Assembly: GCF_016802725.1 (NCBI RefSeq) | Contig: NC_052665.1 | Coordinates: 21,458,501-21,522,500 of the forward strand | Length of the DNA: 64,000 bases | Source: Solenopsis invicta | Lineage: Eukaryota > Arthropoda > Insecta > Hymenoptera > Formicidae | Reading direction: 5' to 3' | In this document: positions 23,410-35,365 of the stretch, piece after piece | Layout: each line of letters starts with the position of its first letter | Numbering within the stretch: the first letter of the stretch is position 1 | Notes under the pieces: generated by a model | Seen by the model: the letters and a program-made list of their open reading frames with translations, nothing else | Database searches by the model: none | Told to the model about the DNA's origin: nothing | Program-made: the position numbers and the translations under genes

Positions 23410-23520
23410 TGTCCATATCATAAGTCATAAGCCATAAAAATTGATCAATCAGAATCGAATATTCTCTTCACATTCGACTGTTATTGGTCAATTTTTATGG
23501 CTTATGACTTATGATACCGA
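23410..23520. repeat. Palindromic MITE, second copy of the GTCATAAGCC family
   Basis: CATAAGTCATAAGCCATAAA and TTTATGGCTTATGACTTATG are the arms, with the inner CAATTTTTA/TTGGTCAAT core as at 22,893. Confidence 0.75.
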
Positions 23521-23524
23521 CTTA

Positions 23525-23745
23525 AAGTTGGTTTATAATAGCCGTAACCGTAAGAAATTGGCCAATTATAGTCGATTTATAAAAGAATAGTCGACTGTGA
23601 TTGGTGAATTTCTTACAGTAACGGCTATTATAAACCAACTAAGAAATTTACCAATCATAGTTGACCATTCTTCTATAAATCAACTATAATTGAATAATTT
23701 CTTACGGTTACGGCTATTATAAACCAACTTTAATAGCTTATTGTA
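23525..23745. repeat. Compound MITE (GTTGGTTTATAATAGCCGTA family)
   Basis: Three inverted blocks share AGTTGGTTTATAATAGCCGT and the core AAGAAATTGGCCAATTATAG. The middle junction near 23,640 suggests two copies in head-to-head contact. Confidence 0.7.
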
Positions 23746-23756
23746 GAAAGCCTATA

Positions 23757-23919
23757 AAGGGCCTCGCACATAAAATGCATAACAAAGCATAAATGTAGTA
23801 TAAGACTTCTAGATCAATGGAAATCTGATAAAAATCAATATGGCGACTTTATGTTAGATGCTCATTAGTGCATCGGTCTTATGTTGTGCTTATGTTATAC
23901 ATTTCATGTGCGAGATCCT
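23757..23919. repeat. MITE, second copy of the GGGCCTCGCACAT family
   Basis: Ends GGGCCTCGCACATAAAATGC and CATTTCATGTGCGAGATCC. The interior differs from the copy at 22,342 in having no nested palindrome. Confidence 0.75.
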
Positions 23920-23920
23920 A

Positions 23921-24067
23921 AGGCCGGTATTCATAATCATTTCTTATTTCAAAATCGTTTTAAGTAACGTCTTAAGATGGTAATACGGCTCTCTAATTGG
24001 TTGATGGCATCTTAAGATGATGCTTAAGATGATCTTAAATATAAGAATCGACTATGAATACCGGCCT
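23921..24067. repeat. Palindromic MITE, 147 bp
   Basis: Ends AGGCCGGTATTCATAATCAT and ATGAATACCGGCCT with an inner TCTTAAGATG repeat. It is followed directly by GGCTGGAGTCCCATGGATGC (24,069-24,188), which looks like one half of a further element cut off at the palindrome border. Confidence 0.8.
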
Positions 24068-24736
24068 TAGGCTGGAGTCCCATGGATGCGGAACGTACGC
24101 AATGCGGAATTTATCGGAACGCTCGCGATTGATCCTACAAATATTCCGTCAAGAACGTTCCGCTGAATTGTATTTCCTTATGTCCTATCCCAGCCAGAAA
24201 TGATTAGTCGAATCGACGTCGATTCGATGTCGATGCGTCGATAAATGGTCGATGGTCGAAAACTAGTCGATATTTTTATCATTATCTACTTTGTCATAAA
24301 AATTGTTTATTGAGTAATTGCGAATATTTTTGTAAAATTTCTATTAAATTTTATTCAATTTTACGTAGGTCAACATAAATTGGAAGGCGAAGTATATATT
24401 TTACTTTTTTATTACATTGTTCTTATGCACTAAAAAGTCGAGATATCGGAATGCGATATGTGTTCTTTTGCATACACAATTAAATCAACAGATAACCTGT
24501 ATATAATTATGATCTGCAAATAGTGTAGAGATGCATACATCATTTGCATGATTTAACAACTATTTAATAGCAATAAATGGATCTTAAAAATTGTTACATT
24601 TGTTATAAAAGAATGACACTCGGGAAAAATTTTTTTTATATATTATTATTATATAATTATGTACATTTATATGTAAAATATGTCCGTATATATAATTATA
24701 TTATATGTAATCATATACAATTTTATATAATTATAT

Positions 24737-26329
24737 CCCACATAGAAATTGACCTCCAGTGGATGTCCATCGCCTATCCATACCTCCATGGGACGTCTAT
24801 CTCCATGGTGGAAGTCAGATGGACGTCTATTAGAAGTCCATGAAACCTCCATAGCTCCATGGGATTTTACTTCCATCATGGAAATTAGATGGACGTCCAT
24901 TAGAAATCCATGAAACCTTCATAGCTCCATGGAATTTTACTTCCATCATCGAAGTCAGATAGATCTCCATTAGACATCCATCCAACCTCCATAGCTCCAT
25001 GGGATTTTACTTTTATCATGGAAGTCAGATAGATCTCCATTAGACATCCATCCAACCTCCATAGCTCCATGGGATTTTATTTCCATCATAGAAGTCAGAT
25101 GGACGTCCATTAGAAGTCCATTAAACCTCTATAGCTTCATAGGATTTTACTTCCATCATGGAAGTCAAATGGACGTCCATTAGAAGTCCATAAAATTTCT
25201 ATAGCTTCATGAAATTTTACTTTTATCATAAAAGTCAGATAGATTCCATAAAGCGTATAATGCGCATGACGTTATCCTTGTTGATCACTAGAAGTTAAAC
25301 AAGGATAAAATGTTATATTACGTATATCATGCGCTCTCTGTACGGAATTTGATCATTATCTCTTTATCAAAACAATTATGCAACTAATTTGTTTATAACA
25401 ATTATAACAACTATGACAATTAAAAAAGTGTCATATATGTTTTTTTAGTAAATTTTTTCGGTGAATCGATTGGCGCAAACAGTTCTCCTCTACAGTCAGT
25501 TTTGACAATTTGTTTATAACAACTAATTGCAAAATTAACTTTGGCAACGGGCTTTTTACGTCATTAATGTTTTTTCATGCTTTGATACTATTTCTAATTG
25601 TTGTTTTTTGACTGATTTGGCCATGGGCAGAAACAAGTTTTAATTATTTATATAATTTATATTAAAAATATCTAAGGCTAAATAAACAAAAGGTTAATAA
25701 GAGTGTTCGCGCGATACCCAAGACGCCAGTTTTTTCTTGTTCAAATCAGCTTTACTTCAAATATAACTTTTTATTAACAATCTCACAAGTGTACGTTTAG
25801 CTCAGTGTTAAGATACTAGGTTATCGTTCCGAAGATCTTAGGTTCGAATCCCGCCGGCGCCGATGCGTTTCAAAAATTTATAAAATAATAAGTAATTGTA
25901 ATTAGTAAATTAAATGTTATATGTGAAACAGTGAATACAGATTAAGCTATAAAAGTAATAAAATTTGTTAAAAAAAAATTGTTTTTTACCGTCCATTAGA
26001 TGTCCACTGAAGGTCAGAACCTCCACGATACACGTCCATTAATAATCTAAGTAACATCTGCTGAGACTCCATAAAGCCTCTACTAATAATCCACGTGACG
26101 TCGGTTTGTCATCCACTAAGGCTCTATGAACCCTTTATTAATGATCCACGTAACGTCTAATGGATATCGGTTGTTAACGTCTAATGGACGTCCAATGGAC
26201 GTGCGCAATGCGGAACTGTGGATGTCTAGCGGCCGTCCACTAGATGTCCATGGGACGTCCACTGGAAGGTCCGAACTTCCACGGCAAACGTCCATTAGAC
26301 GTCCATTGGAAGTTTTAGTTCTATGTGGG
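24737..26329 (+). mobile_element. 1.6-kb CCCACATAG element, copy 1
   Basis: Short ends CCCACATAGAA and TTCTATGTGGG face each other, with AT on both outer sides. The left third is a tandem array of ~62-bp units (ACTTCCATCATGGAAGTCAG, GGACGTCCATTAGAAGTCCA), about seven copies. The middle has a hairpin (TTATCCTTGTTGATCAC with AAACAAGGATAAAATG) and a tRNA-like segment. The right third is rich in GGACGTCCATTAGACG words. Long open frames here are repeat artefacts. Non-autonomous; family unknown. Confidence 0.85.
25790..25865 (+). other. tRNA-like segment (Pol III A/B boxes) in copy 1
   Basis: TTTAGCTCAGTGTTAAGA resembles a D-arm/A box and GGTTCGAATCC is a consensus B box 33 bases on. The T-arm and acceptor stems do not pair properly, so it is not a working tRNA. 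A tRNA-derived SINE head or Pol III promoter is likely. Confidence 0.6.
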
Positions 26330-27205
26330 ATGTATATTTATTTACATATAAAGATACATAACACTAATATAAATTACATGTAAGTATATATAATCGTATA
26401 TATTTATGTTTAGACTTATTTTATATATAAAATATTTTTTCCCGGGCATTTAAAATGAATATATCACTAAGCTGCACTAACGTTTTTCATACACATGTAT
26501 ATTTATAATAATTTTCATATCTTATAACATTTATAATTATTATAAGAGTTCATCGTATTTAAAATTTTTCTAAAGGAATTTTTGAAAACCTAAAATATTG
26601 TTAAATTTTATAAGCTTTCTATGTAAAATGAGAAATGTAGAAAAAAGATTTTTTTATTATGTTTTTTATTATTATATTATTATATTATTATTAAATATAT
26701 TCCCGAAATGCGCTCACATTGATCATTATCGTGCAAACAAGGTTGATAAATTATGACTATTACTATTATCAAACGGCAGTCTACGGTAATATAAGTATAC
26801 ATCACTTACGCTACATTTTTAGACTAGGCGCGAATTGCAATTGTGTCTCTTAAACTGTTGCGTCTTACAGTTGAGTGAGCGCTCACTGTTATTGGTGTAT
26901 TCTTCAAGAGCTAAAGGTCTGTTTGAATATTTTACTATGTTGATTTGATTTTATGTTTTAATTGTAAAATAGTTTGTTCTAGTTAAATAATGTTTTTTTT
27001 TACATTATTATATTAGGTATATTATTTTTCGCAAATGAAAGTAAAAGCCAAAGAAGAATTTAAAGTGAATGATAGTGAAGTATTGTATTCAGTTATGGCT
27101 GCAGCTATTAGTAATTCTCTTGCATGTAAATACAATTTGCGATGGCAATCAAAAGAGACCTTTTTGCAAATTACAGTTGTGGGAAGTGATTATAGGTGAA
27201 TACAT

Positions 27206-28799
27206 CCCACATAGAACTAAAACTTCCAATGGACGTCTAATGGACGTTTGCCGTGGAAGTTCGGACCTTCCAGTGGACGTCCCATGGACATCCAATGGAC
27301 GGCCACTAGACATCCACAGTTCCGCATTGCGCACGTCCATTGGATGTCCATTAGACGTTAACAACGGATGTCCATTAGACGTTCCGTGGATCATTAATAA
27401 AGGGTTCATAGAGCCTTAGTGGATGACAAACCGACGTCACGTGGATTATTAGTAGAGGCTTTATGGAGTCTCAGCAGATGTTACTTAGATTATTAATGGA
27501 CGTGTACCGTGGAGGTTCGGACCTTCAGTGGACATCTAATGGACGGTAAAAAACAATTTTTTTAAAACAAATTTTATTATTTTTATAGCTTAATCTGTAT
27601 TCACTGTTTCACATATAACATTTAATTTACTAATTACAATTACGTATTATTTTATAAATTTTTGAAACGCATCGGCGCCGGCGGGATTCGAACCTAAGAT
27701 CTTCGGAACGATAACCTAGTATCTTAACACTGAGCTAAACGTACACTTGTGAGATTGTTAATAAAAAGTTATATTTTAAGTAAAGCTGATTTGAACAAGA
27801 AAAAACTGGCGTCTTGGGTATCGCGCGAACACTCTTATTAACCTTTTGTTTATTTAGCCTTAGATATTTTTAATATAAATTATATAAATAATTAAAACTT
27901 GTTTCTGCCCATGGCCAAATCAGTCAAAAAACAACAATTAGAAATAGTATCAAAGCATGAAAAAACATTAATGACGTAAAAAGCCCGTTGCCAAAGTTAA
28001 TTTTGCAATTAGTTGTTATAAACAAATTGTCAAAACTGACTGTAGAGGAGAACTGATTGCGCCAATCGATTCACCGAGAAAAATTACTAAAAAAACATAT
28101 ATGACGCTTTTTTAATTGTCATAGTTGTTATAATTGTTATAAACAAATTAGTTGCATAATTATTTTGATAAAGAGATAATGATCAAATTCCGTACAGCGA
28201 GCGCATGATATACGTAATATAACATTTTATCCTTGTTTAACTTCTAGTGATCAACAAGGATAACGTCATGCGCATTATACGCTTTATGGAATATATCTGA
28301 CTTCTATGATAAAAGTAAAATTTCATGAAGCTATAGAAATTTTATGGACTTCTAATGGACGTCCATCTGACTTCCATGATGGAAGTAAAATCCTATGAAG
28401 CTCTAGAGGTTTAATGGACTTCTAATGGACGTCCATCTGACTTCAATGATGGAAATAAAATCCCATGGAGCTATGGAGGTTGGATGGATGTCCAACGGAG
28501 ATCTATTTGACTTCCATGATGGAAATAAAATCCCATGGAGCTATGGAGGTTGGATGGATGTCTGAAGGAGGTCTATCTGACTTCCATGATGGAAGTAAAA
28601 TTCCATGGATCTATGGAGGTTTTATGGATTTTTAATGGACGTCCATCTAATTTCCACGATGGAAGTAAAATCCCATGGAGCTATAGAGGTTTCATGGACT
28701 TCTAATAGACGTCCATCTGACTTCCACCATGGAGATAGACGTCCCATGGAGGTATGGAAGGGCGATGGACATCCACTGGAGGTCAATTTCTATGTGGGA
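27206..28799 (-). mobile_element. 1.6-kb CCCACATAG element, copy 2 (inverted)
   Basis: Same element as 24,737-26,329 in reverse orientation, inserted into the intron between the two DUF4806-type exons. It is a few percent diverged from copy 1, mostly in the tandem units. Confidence 0.85.
27670..27746 (-). other. tRNA-like segment in copy 2
   Basis: Identical boxes on the minus strand (GGATTCGAACC as read on plus). Confidence 0.6.
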
Positions 28800-29656
28800 T
28801 ATTACTTTATAAATTTTATTTGTATTTTTTATAATAGTAGGAAAATACTTTGCCTTCAAATATTTCTTATTTGTGTTTAGTAATTTTACACAAAACACTT
28901 TATTTCTAGGCGCAATTCATAGCAAGAGACCTAATGTATTTGTTACGGATTTATCATTATACATAGGACAATGGTTAAAGAATGCTCTATATCAAAAACA
29001 AGATGATGAAGGTCTTGGAAGACGTGATAAAAAGTTCAACGAAACAGATAAGCATTTCTAATTATATTTTGTTTGGCAAATACACATATGCATTTATATT
29101 TTCACTCAACATTTTATTCACATATTAAAGTAATATATTACAGTAATAAATAGCATTTCGATATTACTCAAGTTCACGTTAATATTACCTGTTATAATCT
29201 CATCTCTAGATATTCCCAGTGAGAAAAGATGACAAAATCGACGTCAATTCGACATCGATTCGACATCAAAATCATCAAAATGATATTATTTCGATGTCGA
29301 TTTGATAGGTCATTTCTCGCTAGAAATTAGTATTAATTCGATATCAAATCGACTTGTCGATGACTGGTCGAAATTTAAGCCCATGTTTAAGTCGAATCGA
29401 CTACACATTTTGACCATCGATCGACCAGTGTTATCGACGTCGAATCGACGTCGATTCGACTAATCATTTCTGGCTGGGTACACTCAAGCATATTGTGTCT
29501 CGTAGAAGCATTATTTTGCAATGAAACTTTTTTTAGCTTATTTGTTATATAGCTATAAAACTTTGTACAGAGCCGATTTTTGTAATTTGGTTTTTAAGAT
29601 TTTATAATAAATAAATTATCTGCACCTCAGTTACACTGTAGTGTCGATCGAATAAA

Positions 29657-29812
29657 GTTTGGTTTATGCAGGCCGTAACCGCTTACTTATGCCGAAACCG
29701 GTAAGAAATTGACCAATCATAGTCGACTATTCTTCTATAAATCGATTATGATTGGCTAATTTCTTACCGCTACCGGCATAAGTTAACGGTTACGGCCTGC
29801 ATAAAACAGGCT
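29657..29812. repeat. MITE (GGTTTATGCAGGCCGTAACC family) in left arm
   Basis: Palindrome of about 155 bp with the ends GGTTTATGCAGGCCGTAACC and GGTTACGGCCTGCATAAA and the inner AAGAAATTGACCAATCATAG core. Confidence 0.85.
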
Positions 29813-29839
29813 TTACATATGATGAATTCCTTTTGTCTT

Positions 29840-30520
29840 TTTTATTCAAAGAATTGCTGTTTACAAAGGTGCAGGCAATTCTCCTGATTACAAATATCGC
29901 TGTTACATTACGATCTTTCAAGAATTGAATAGAAAATTAATGCGGTTACGCAGAAAAATCTATAATCCGCGATTTTCTGAAGTGTGTAAAAGGCATACAT
30001 CTTCACATATTTAATTTATAGAATATCCTCCGAAAGAGTTTCAGCTGACACCGATGTATGTCAAGGTAAGTAATAAAATCATTGCGTTACAATATATAAA
30101 TGTATAATTCATATTACCGAGCTTGAAATTTTGATAGTACCTTGTTTTTTTCTATTGCAGAAAGCTTTCAAAGAATCGCTGTTTAAAGAGATGGAAGCAA
30201 ATCTTCTGATTACAAATATTGCTGTTACATTAATTGAGATCATTCACCAGGAATTGAAAAGAAAATTAATGAAGACGGTTACGCAAGAAAATCTATCCGA
30301 CATTTTCTAAAGTCTGTAAAAGGCGTTGTAGATTTTCACATATATAATTATAATAGAATGACCATACAAGAGAGGTTAAGTTGGCACCGATGTACGTTAA
30401 GGTATGCAATAAAATCATTGCGTTACTATTTATATGTGTATATATGATTTATATTACCAAACTTTAAATTTTGATAGTACTTTGATTTTTTCTGTTACAG
30501 AAAGCTTTGTTGAAATATAA
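29840..30520 (+). repeat. Two tandem exon-like units upstream of the MULE gene
   Basis: Two ~330-bp units (about 29,840-30,165 and 30,166-30,505) share GAATCGCTGTTTA-like starts, CTTCTGATTACAAATATTGC, a CACCGATGTAYGTYAAGGTA donor-like end and a TTTCTGTTACAG or TTCTATTGCAG acceptor-like end. The second unit reads KAFKESLFKEMEANLLITNI and ELKRKLMKTVTQENLSDIF, then stop; the first is broken. It looks like a duplicated exon of an unrecognised gene. The mirror image is at about 50,960-51,645. Confidence 0.5.
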
Positions 30521-31171
30521 AATTGAGTGAGCTATCAATAAAAAAATTGTTTATTTTTGGGTGATATTTAACGTAAATCGAAATGTAATTTTTCCACAAA
30601 ATTTTTGATTTGTAAAGATTACGACATGCCATACCAAATGATTTATACTTTGTTGTAAAAAATTTGCTTCATATTCTTGTTACGTTCATCGGGAAGCGTA
30701 AACAAAAGTTTCTATAGAAATTTTTTAAGGTAAGATACGGTTATTATAATTTTTCATAATAAACGCATGTTTTGTAACAATATTTTTAAAAATATATAAC
30801 ACCTCTTTGCGCCGATAATTTAATTGCAGACCGAACAATGAAAACAAAGGACTATATTATTAAGACAATACGATTCATAAGTTATTTTCCTCTAATTGCT
30901 GTAATAATTAAATGTTGAAAGTAATATATAATATTTTTTCTTTATTTTTTAGATGGGACGGATAGGACGGCCTTGTAAGGTTTCTAATCGAGAAGCAATT
31001 CTGCTATTTCAGAAATATATGCAATATTTGAATACCAATAATTTTCCTTCGAGTTCTGCAAAAGTTTGGAAAGACATGAGCAAAGATCTAAATGGAAGAT
31101 GGAAACTGCATTCAGTTTATACACATGTGACAGAAAATAAAAATGGGAATTTTCAAGCAGCTCGTCAGAAC

Positions 31172-31307
31172 GGGAAGGTAGCGTACAGTACTATTGCACA
31201 CAAGCCACTCACAACCACTCATAGCGCTTGAACAGAAGAATATCTCTAGGCACCAGCCGCTGTGATTGGCTGTGTGCAATAGTACTGTGCGCTATCGGTA
31301 CCTTCCC
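31172..31307. repeat. 136-bp MITE with 9-bp target duplication, left arm
   Basis: Ends GGGAAGGTAGCGTACAGTAC and its near complement (...ACTGTGCGCTATCGGTACCTTCCC, with extra bases). CGTCAGAAC is duplicated at 31,163-31,171 and 31,308-31,316. Removing the MITE and one duplicate restores the transposase frame across RQN-LGINIQPP. A 9-bp duplication points to mobilisation by a Mutator-like transposase. Confidence 0.92.
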
Positions 31308-33824
31308 CGTCAGAACTTGGGTATAAATATCCAACCTCCTATGTTCAAAACCGTTGAAGATGTTACCGTTAAGGAATCATCAGGGAATTCTGAGTTGGAT
31401 GAATCATCTTTCGACGAGAATGAAGACGTTGATGTTGATTTCTTCCCTCTAGTTCTTTCACCTACAGAGTGGGAACAAATAAAGCCCGAGCAGATTTCTA
31501 ATCAAAAAAGATAAAAATCATGGGTTTGGCCAAATGTAATCACAAAAGCATTTTGGAATATGTACAAATTTCCATGTGCTTTTCTGGGCAAATGGTCGTA
31601 CGTGCGCATGGAACTTGAGGACGTAAATAAAAATAATGTTGAATCTTCCTCTGATTTCTATTTAAAGTTTAAAGGATTATGTAAAAGCAAGAAATGTAGT
31701 AACAAAATTGTTGGTGTTGCCGACAAAAAATCTGTCAATGGAAAACTACACTTAATAATCAGAACATGTGATACTCGTAATGATTATCATGAAGAAGTTA
31801 AGAGACCATTGCATGGTCCCGAAAGGAAAATAATTGGACGAAAATTAAAACGAAAAAGAGTCGCAGGATATCAGCAAAAATTACTTGCGGAGAATATGGA
31901 ATTTGGAGAGAACGAACCACCGTGGGTACAAAAATGTCATATTTACAGACAAGCAAAGATGGAATGTAACAAGAAAGATCTCGGTATTAAATTAAGCGAA
32001 AAAATGGATATGATAACAAGCATCCGTAATATGTTACGAGACATCCGATACAGCAATTCTATCCACGATATTGGAGCAAAGAAATTTTTTACTGCAGCCC
32101 AGAACAAATTTTTGTAGAAAAAGAATACTGCCGAATAAAGAAGGGATTTTCCCGAATTTGTTTAGATGCCACGAGTAAAGTGGTAGAAAAATTTGAAATT
32201 TTTTCAGGGTGAAAAACTGGCCACATATTTTTATACACAATTACCATCAATTTTGAGGGTAAAACTCTTCCTGTGTATCAAATGTTGTCAGAAAAACGTG
32301 ACGCAGCTTTCATCACGTATTGGCTTCAAAAATGAATACGAACATGTAAAGCAACGATACCAAACGAATCTACAGTTGATTTAGGACGTGCTTTATTACT
32401 GGCCATGTGTGAAACATTTAACCGCATGACACTAAAAGAATATGTTGACGTTTTATTCAAATGGGCAACGAAAGACAGTCATAAAACACCTCGTCCATTT
32501 AACACTCTAATAAGAGCGGATGTGGCTCATTTAATGGCTGCTGTCGCTAGGTGGAAATGTATTAAAGATCTACGCCATCCTGCTGCTAAAGGTTTTTATC
32601 TTCATACAATTGCTTTAATGATTGACTGCCAAACAGTGCAAGAGTTTGAACATGTATTTCGATTGACAAGTATTGTTGCATTACATCCTGATCAAGATGA
32701 CAGTGTAATGATGTCAGAAAAACAAATGTCAGTTTTTGTAGCTAGACGCCTTCTGGAGGAGTACATCACTGAACGTGGACAGATTATCAAGAAATTAGAG
32801 ACATCGAAAGAGAACGTCGAAGTTGATGACAAAGTAAAAAATACTTTGAATTTAGCTGAAGAAAAAGATAATTAGAATTTAACCCTCACTCATCAATGGA
32901 TCAAAAGGCTTATTTCCATTTCAACACCTTCTAATCAGCAAAAGCAGCTGGAGTGCAAGGCTGTAAATGGTTTTTATCTTCCGGAATTCATACAGCCACT
33001 TGAACGAATTGCCAAAGAGTTTCCTATATGGACTGCAGCAACTTTTCCTGGCATACAATCACATGCGTCGACAGCTTCTCAAGAAGGATATTTTGCTGAA
33101 ATGAGGAAAAGAATTTTTGAAGGTATTGCTTTACCGTGTTCTGCAATTCGATTTTTGAAAGAGCATATTAATGACTTATATTCTGGCACTAATGAGGTAG
33201 CAACGAAATTGAAACATTTTAATCACAATTATAAGCAGCTGGTACCAACGACGTATACATCAGAGAAAGGATTAGGATTAGCCTCGCAAAAACCAGCTCG
33301 AACTCAACATTCATCCGCTAAAAAATCAGAATCAATTTGGCAAAAAGCTGTTTCAACTTCGTGTTCATTTGACGAACTAAGATTCTTGTCGCAAGGATTT
33401 GCACCAACTTCATGTTCATTTGACAGTGAATTAGGAAATTTTTTACAAGATCCAACTCCAGCTGCATGTATATCATTAGATCAACATTTAGAATTCTCTC
33501 CCCAAATGTCCGTACCACCGCAATGTTCAGCAGATATTGAGTCTTCAGTACGAAAACCAATATTAAATTCAGCAGACAGAAAAGTAAAATCCTCATCGCA
33601 AAAGTCATATATACATATGAATTTTGATTCAATAAGTTTATTGCGCGAAAGGGCTCGCATGGTGAATGACTCTGATTTGAAGAGTAGTGAAGCGTGGATA
33701 GGATTTGTCAATGAAAATAGTTTTTTTGCAGACGTTAATGAACGAAGTCCTGAAAACCAAAAAAAATAAAAAAATATTCAAGATACTTCTGAAATTCTTT
33801 CTGAATTACTCGATTTTGAAAGTA

Positions 33825-35365
33825 CCCTTACAGAAATGAACTATTGTAACTATTAGTAAAACTATTAATAAAACTATTGGATTATTCGTCATAGTTTCTT
33901 CGCGGATTATTGGGACAAACTATTACACAGAACTATTGAAAAATTGTTTGAGCCCAATAGTCACTACGATTTATGTAGTCATATAAAATATGTATTGATA
34001 CATCAATAATTAAACGTAATAAATTATAGTTTCCAAAACAATATTTCTTCTTTTTCGTTTAAAAGGATTAAATAAAGATTAAATATGAATTAAACATTTA
34101 TGTACAAAATTTAATAACAATACAAATTGTTATTCTTACATGTAAAAATATAAAATTTTATATGGGACTGCGAACCACATACACATTACATTTAAAAAAA
34201 AACGAGAGCGAAATTCGTCTCGAAGTTACAACAATTAGTTTCCAAAAGTTTCACTAAAATGCGATTTAGAAAGACGGTCACGGTGGCGCCTAGATATAAT
34301 GCCTGTGGCCGCACTCGACTCACGAGAAAATCCCCCGCGGCATGGCCACCTAGTGGAAGCCGCGCAAGCCGCGAAGGCGCGAAGACTGGCGTCGCGAAAA
34401 AGCTTTGAGACCATAGACATAGTACAAAGTCTATGTTTGAGACTCAAAACCAAAGAAAATCGCTCGATTTTTGAGAGCACGGTAATATGTTTTTACGTGT
34501 AAAATAACTATTAATAATTGAATGTCTTGGATTTTAACCGTATTCGGTGTTTCTGAAATGATTTATAAATGTTTTTCATTTCAAAAATAATATACGTTTT
34601 CAATAAACCTTTAATTAGCTATGTGTATAAAATACGTTTATTTGTTTAAATATTGCTGCAATAAAAACGTATAAATATAATTTACGCTTAAACTTTTATT
34701 AACATATTTAAAAAGTATATCATACCAAGGTATTAAATCTTATTTTTGATACGTTATTTAAAGGGACAACTTTTACAAATTATAAACGTATTTAAGAAAC
34801 TTAATTAGCATATGATAGTATTTTATAGTATTTTTATACGTGTTATAAACGTAAATACATTTTTGGCATTTTATAAACCATTTCTCAACGTACAAAATAC
34901 GTTCCATATTATATATACGTAATAAAAAAGATTATTATAAACGTATATTGCACTAACGTATAAAAACCGTTTTAACTATATACATATCTGCCACATATCT
35001 ATACCTGTTTTATACCATACTTGCGTTTAATAAACGTATAAAACAATCCAGTTTTTATTGGGTTTATTGTAAATAGTCGACTAATAGTCATTTATATATT
35101 AACTATTAAAAGTAGTGTGCTGGTGATTATTCCAAATAACCTGATTATGAAATCAATTATCATTCCATAAAAGAACTATTGGGGAATGATTATTGCAAAT
35201 AATCTCATTATGAAATCAATAATCACTCATTCAAAAACTATTAGGAAATGATTATTGCAAATAATCCAATCATTAGATGCTACATAATCACTATTAGAGA
35301 ATGAATAATCACTATTGTAAGTCAATAGTGATTTTTGGCTTTCCAGTAGTTCATTTCCTTAAGGG
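33825..35365. mobile_element. CCCTTA-ended non-autonomous element (1.54 kb), left arm
   Basis: Ends CCCTTACAGAAATGAACTA and TAGTTCATTTCCTTAAGGG with TA on each side (33,823-33,824 and 35,366-35,367). Excision with one TA joins the MULE frame as DFES-NNNANNIN, proving insertion into that gene. The subterminal regions repeat AATAGT/ACTATT and GATTATTGCAAATAATC. The middle contains a GC-rich patch (34,310-34,400) and a stretch dense in ACGTATAAA words (34,680-35,045), probably nested elements. Confidence 0.88.

Larger units (their letters stand above)
27017..29061 (+). pseudogene. DUF4806-type gene, last two exons (left arm)
   Basis: Exon 27,017-27,179, after a TATATTAG acceptor, encodes SEVLYSVMAAAISNSLACKY and NLRWQSKETFLQITV. 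Exon 28,910-29,061, after TTTCTAG, encodes AIHSKRPNVFVTDLSLYIGQ and WLKNALYQK, then a stop. Order, spacing and intron position match the last two exons of the gene at 61,612-63,445 (NILSHIMCNEIG...ISWTGQK, then SPASTRAELEAAMQEWLRR). The phase-1 donor expected after GTTG reads TG rather than GT, so splicing is probably broken. The intron now holds a 1.6-kb CCCACATAG element. Upstream exons are not evident. The function of DUF4806 is unknown. The gene is carried inside unit X. Confidence 0.6.
24189..29478 (+). mobile_element. Unit X, left copy: TIR-bounded 5.3-kb element
   Basis: It starts CCCAGCCAGAAATGATTAGT and ends with the inverted form at 29,478, followed by TA. At the outer end a TA lies one base away (24,186-24,187). 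Both termini are followed inward by dozens of TCGA/GTCGAT words (subterminal repeats). The interior holds DUF4806-type exon remnants and two inverted 1.6-kb elements. The superfamily is unknown to me; a TA target would suggest Tc1/mariner-like or related transposition, but no matching transposase is present in X. Confidence 0.75.

Noticed and set aside
25790..25865. Functional tRNA gene
   Set aside because: The A and B boxes are good but the acceptor and T-stem do not pair, and it is repeated inside a mobile element.
24667..28880. Open frames with repeated SDFHHGDRRPMEV-type or NGRPLDV-type peptides
   Set aside because: They are translations of the 62-bp and GGACGTCCAT tandem units of the 1.6-kb elements and occur on both strands.
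34235..34502. Open frames in the GC-rich patch (also 46,983-47,250)
   Set aside because: They are short, present on both strands of a nested non-coding element, and have no recognisable domain.
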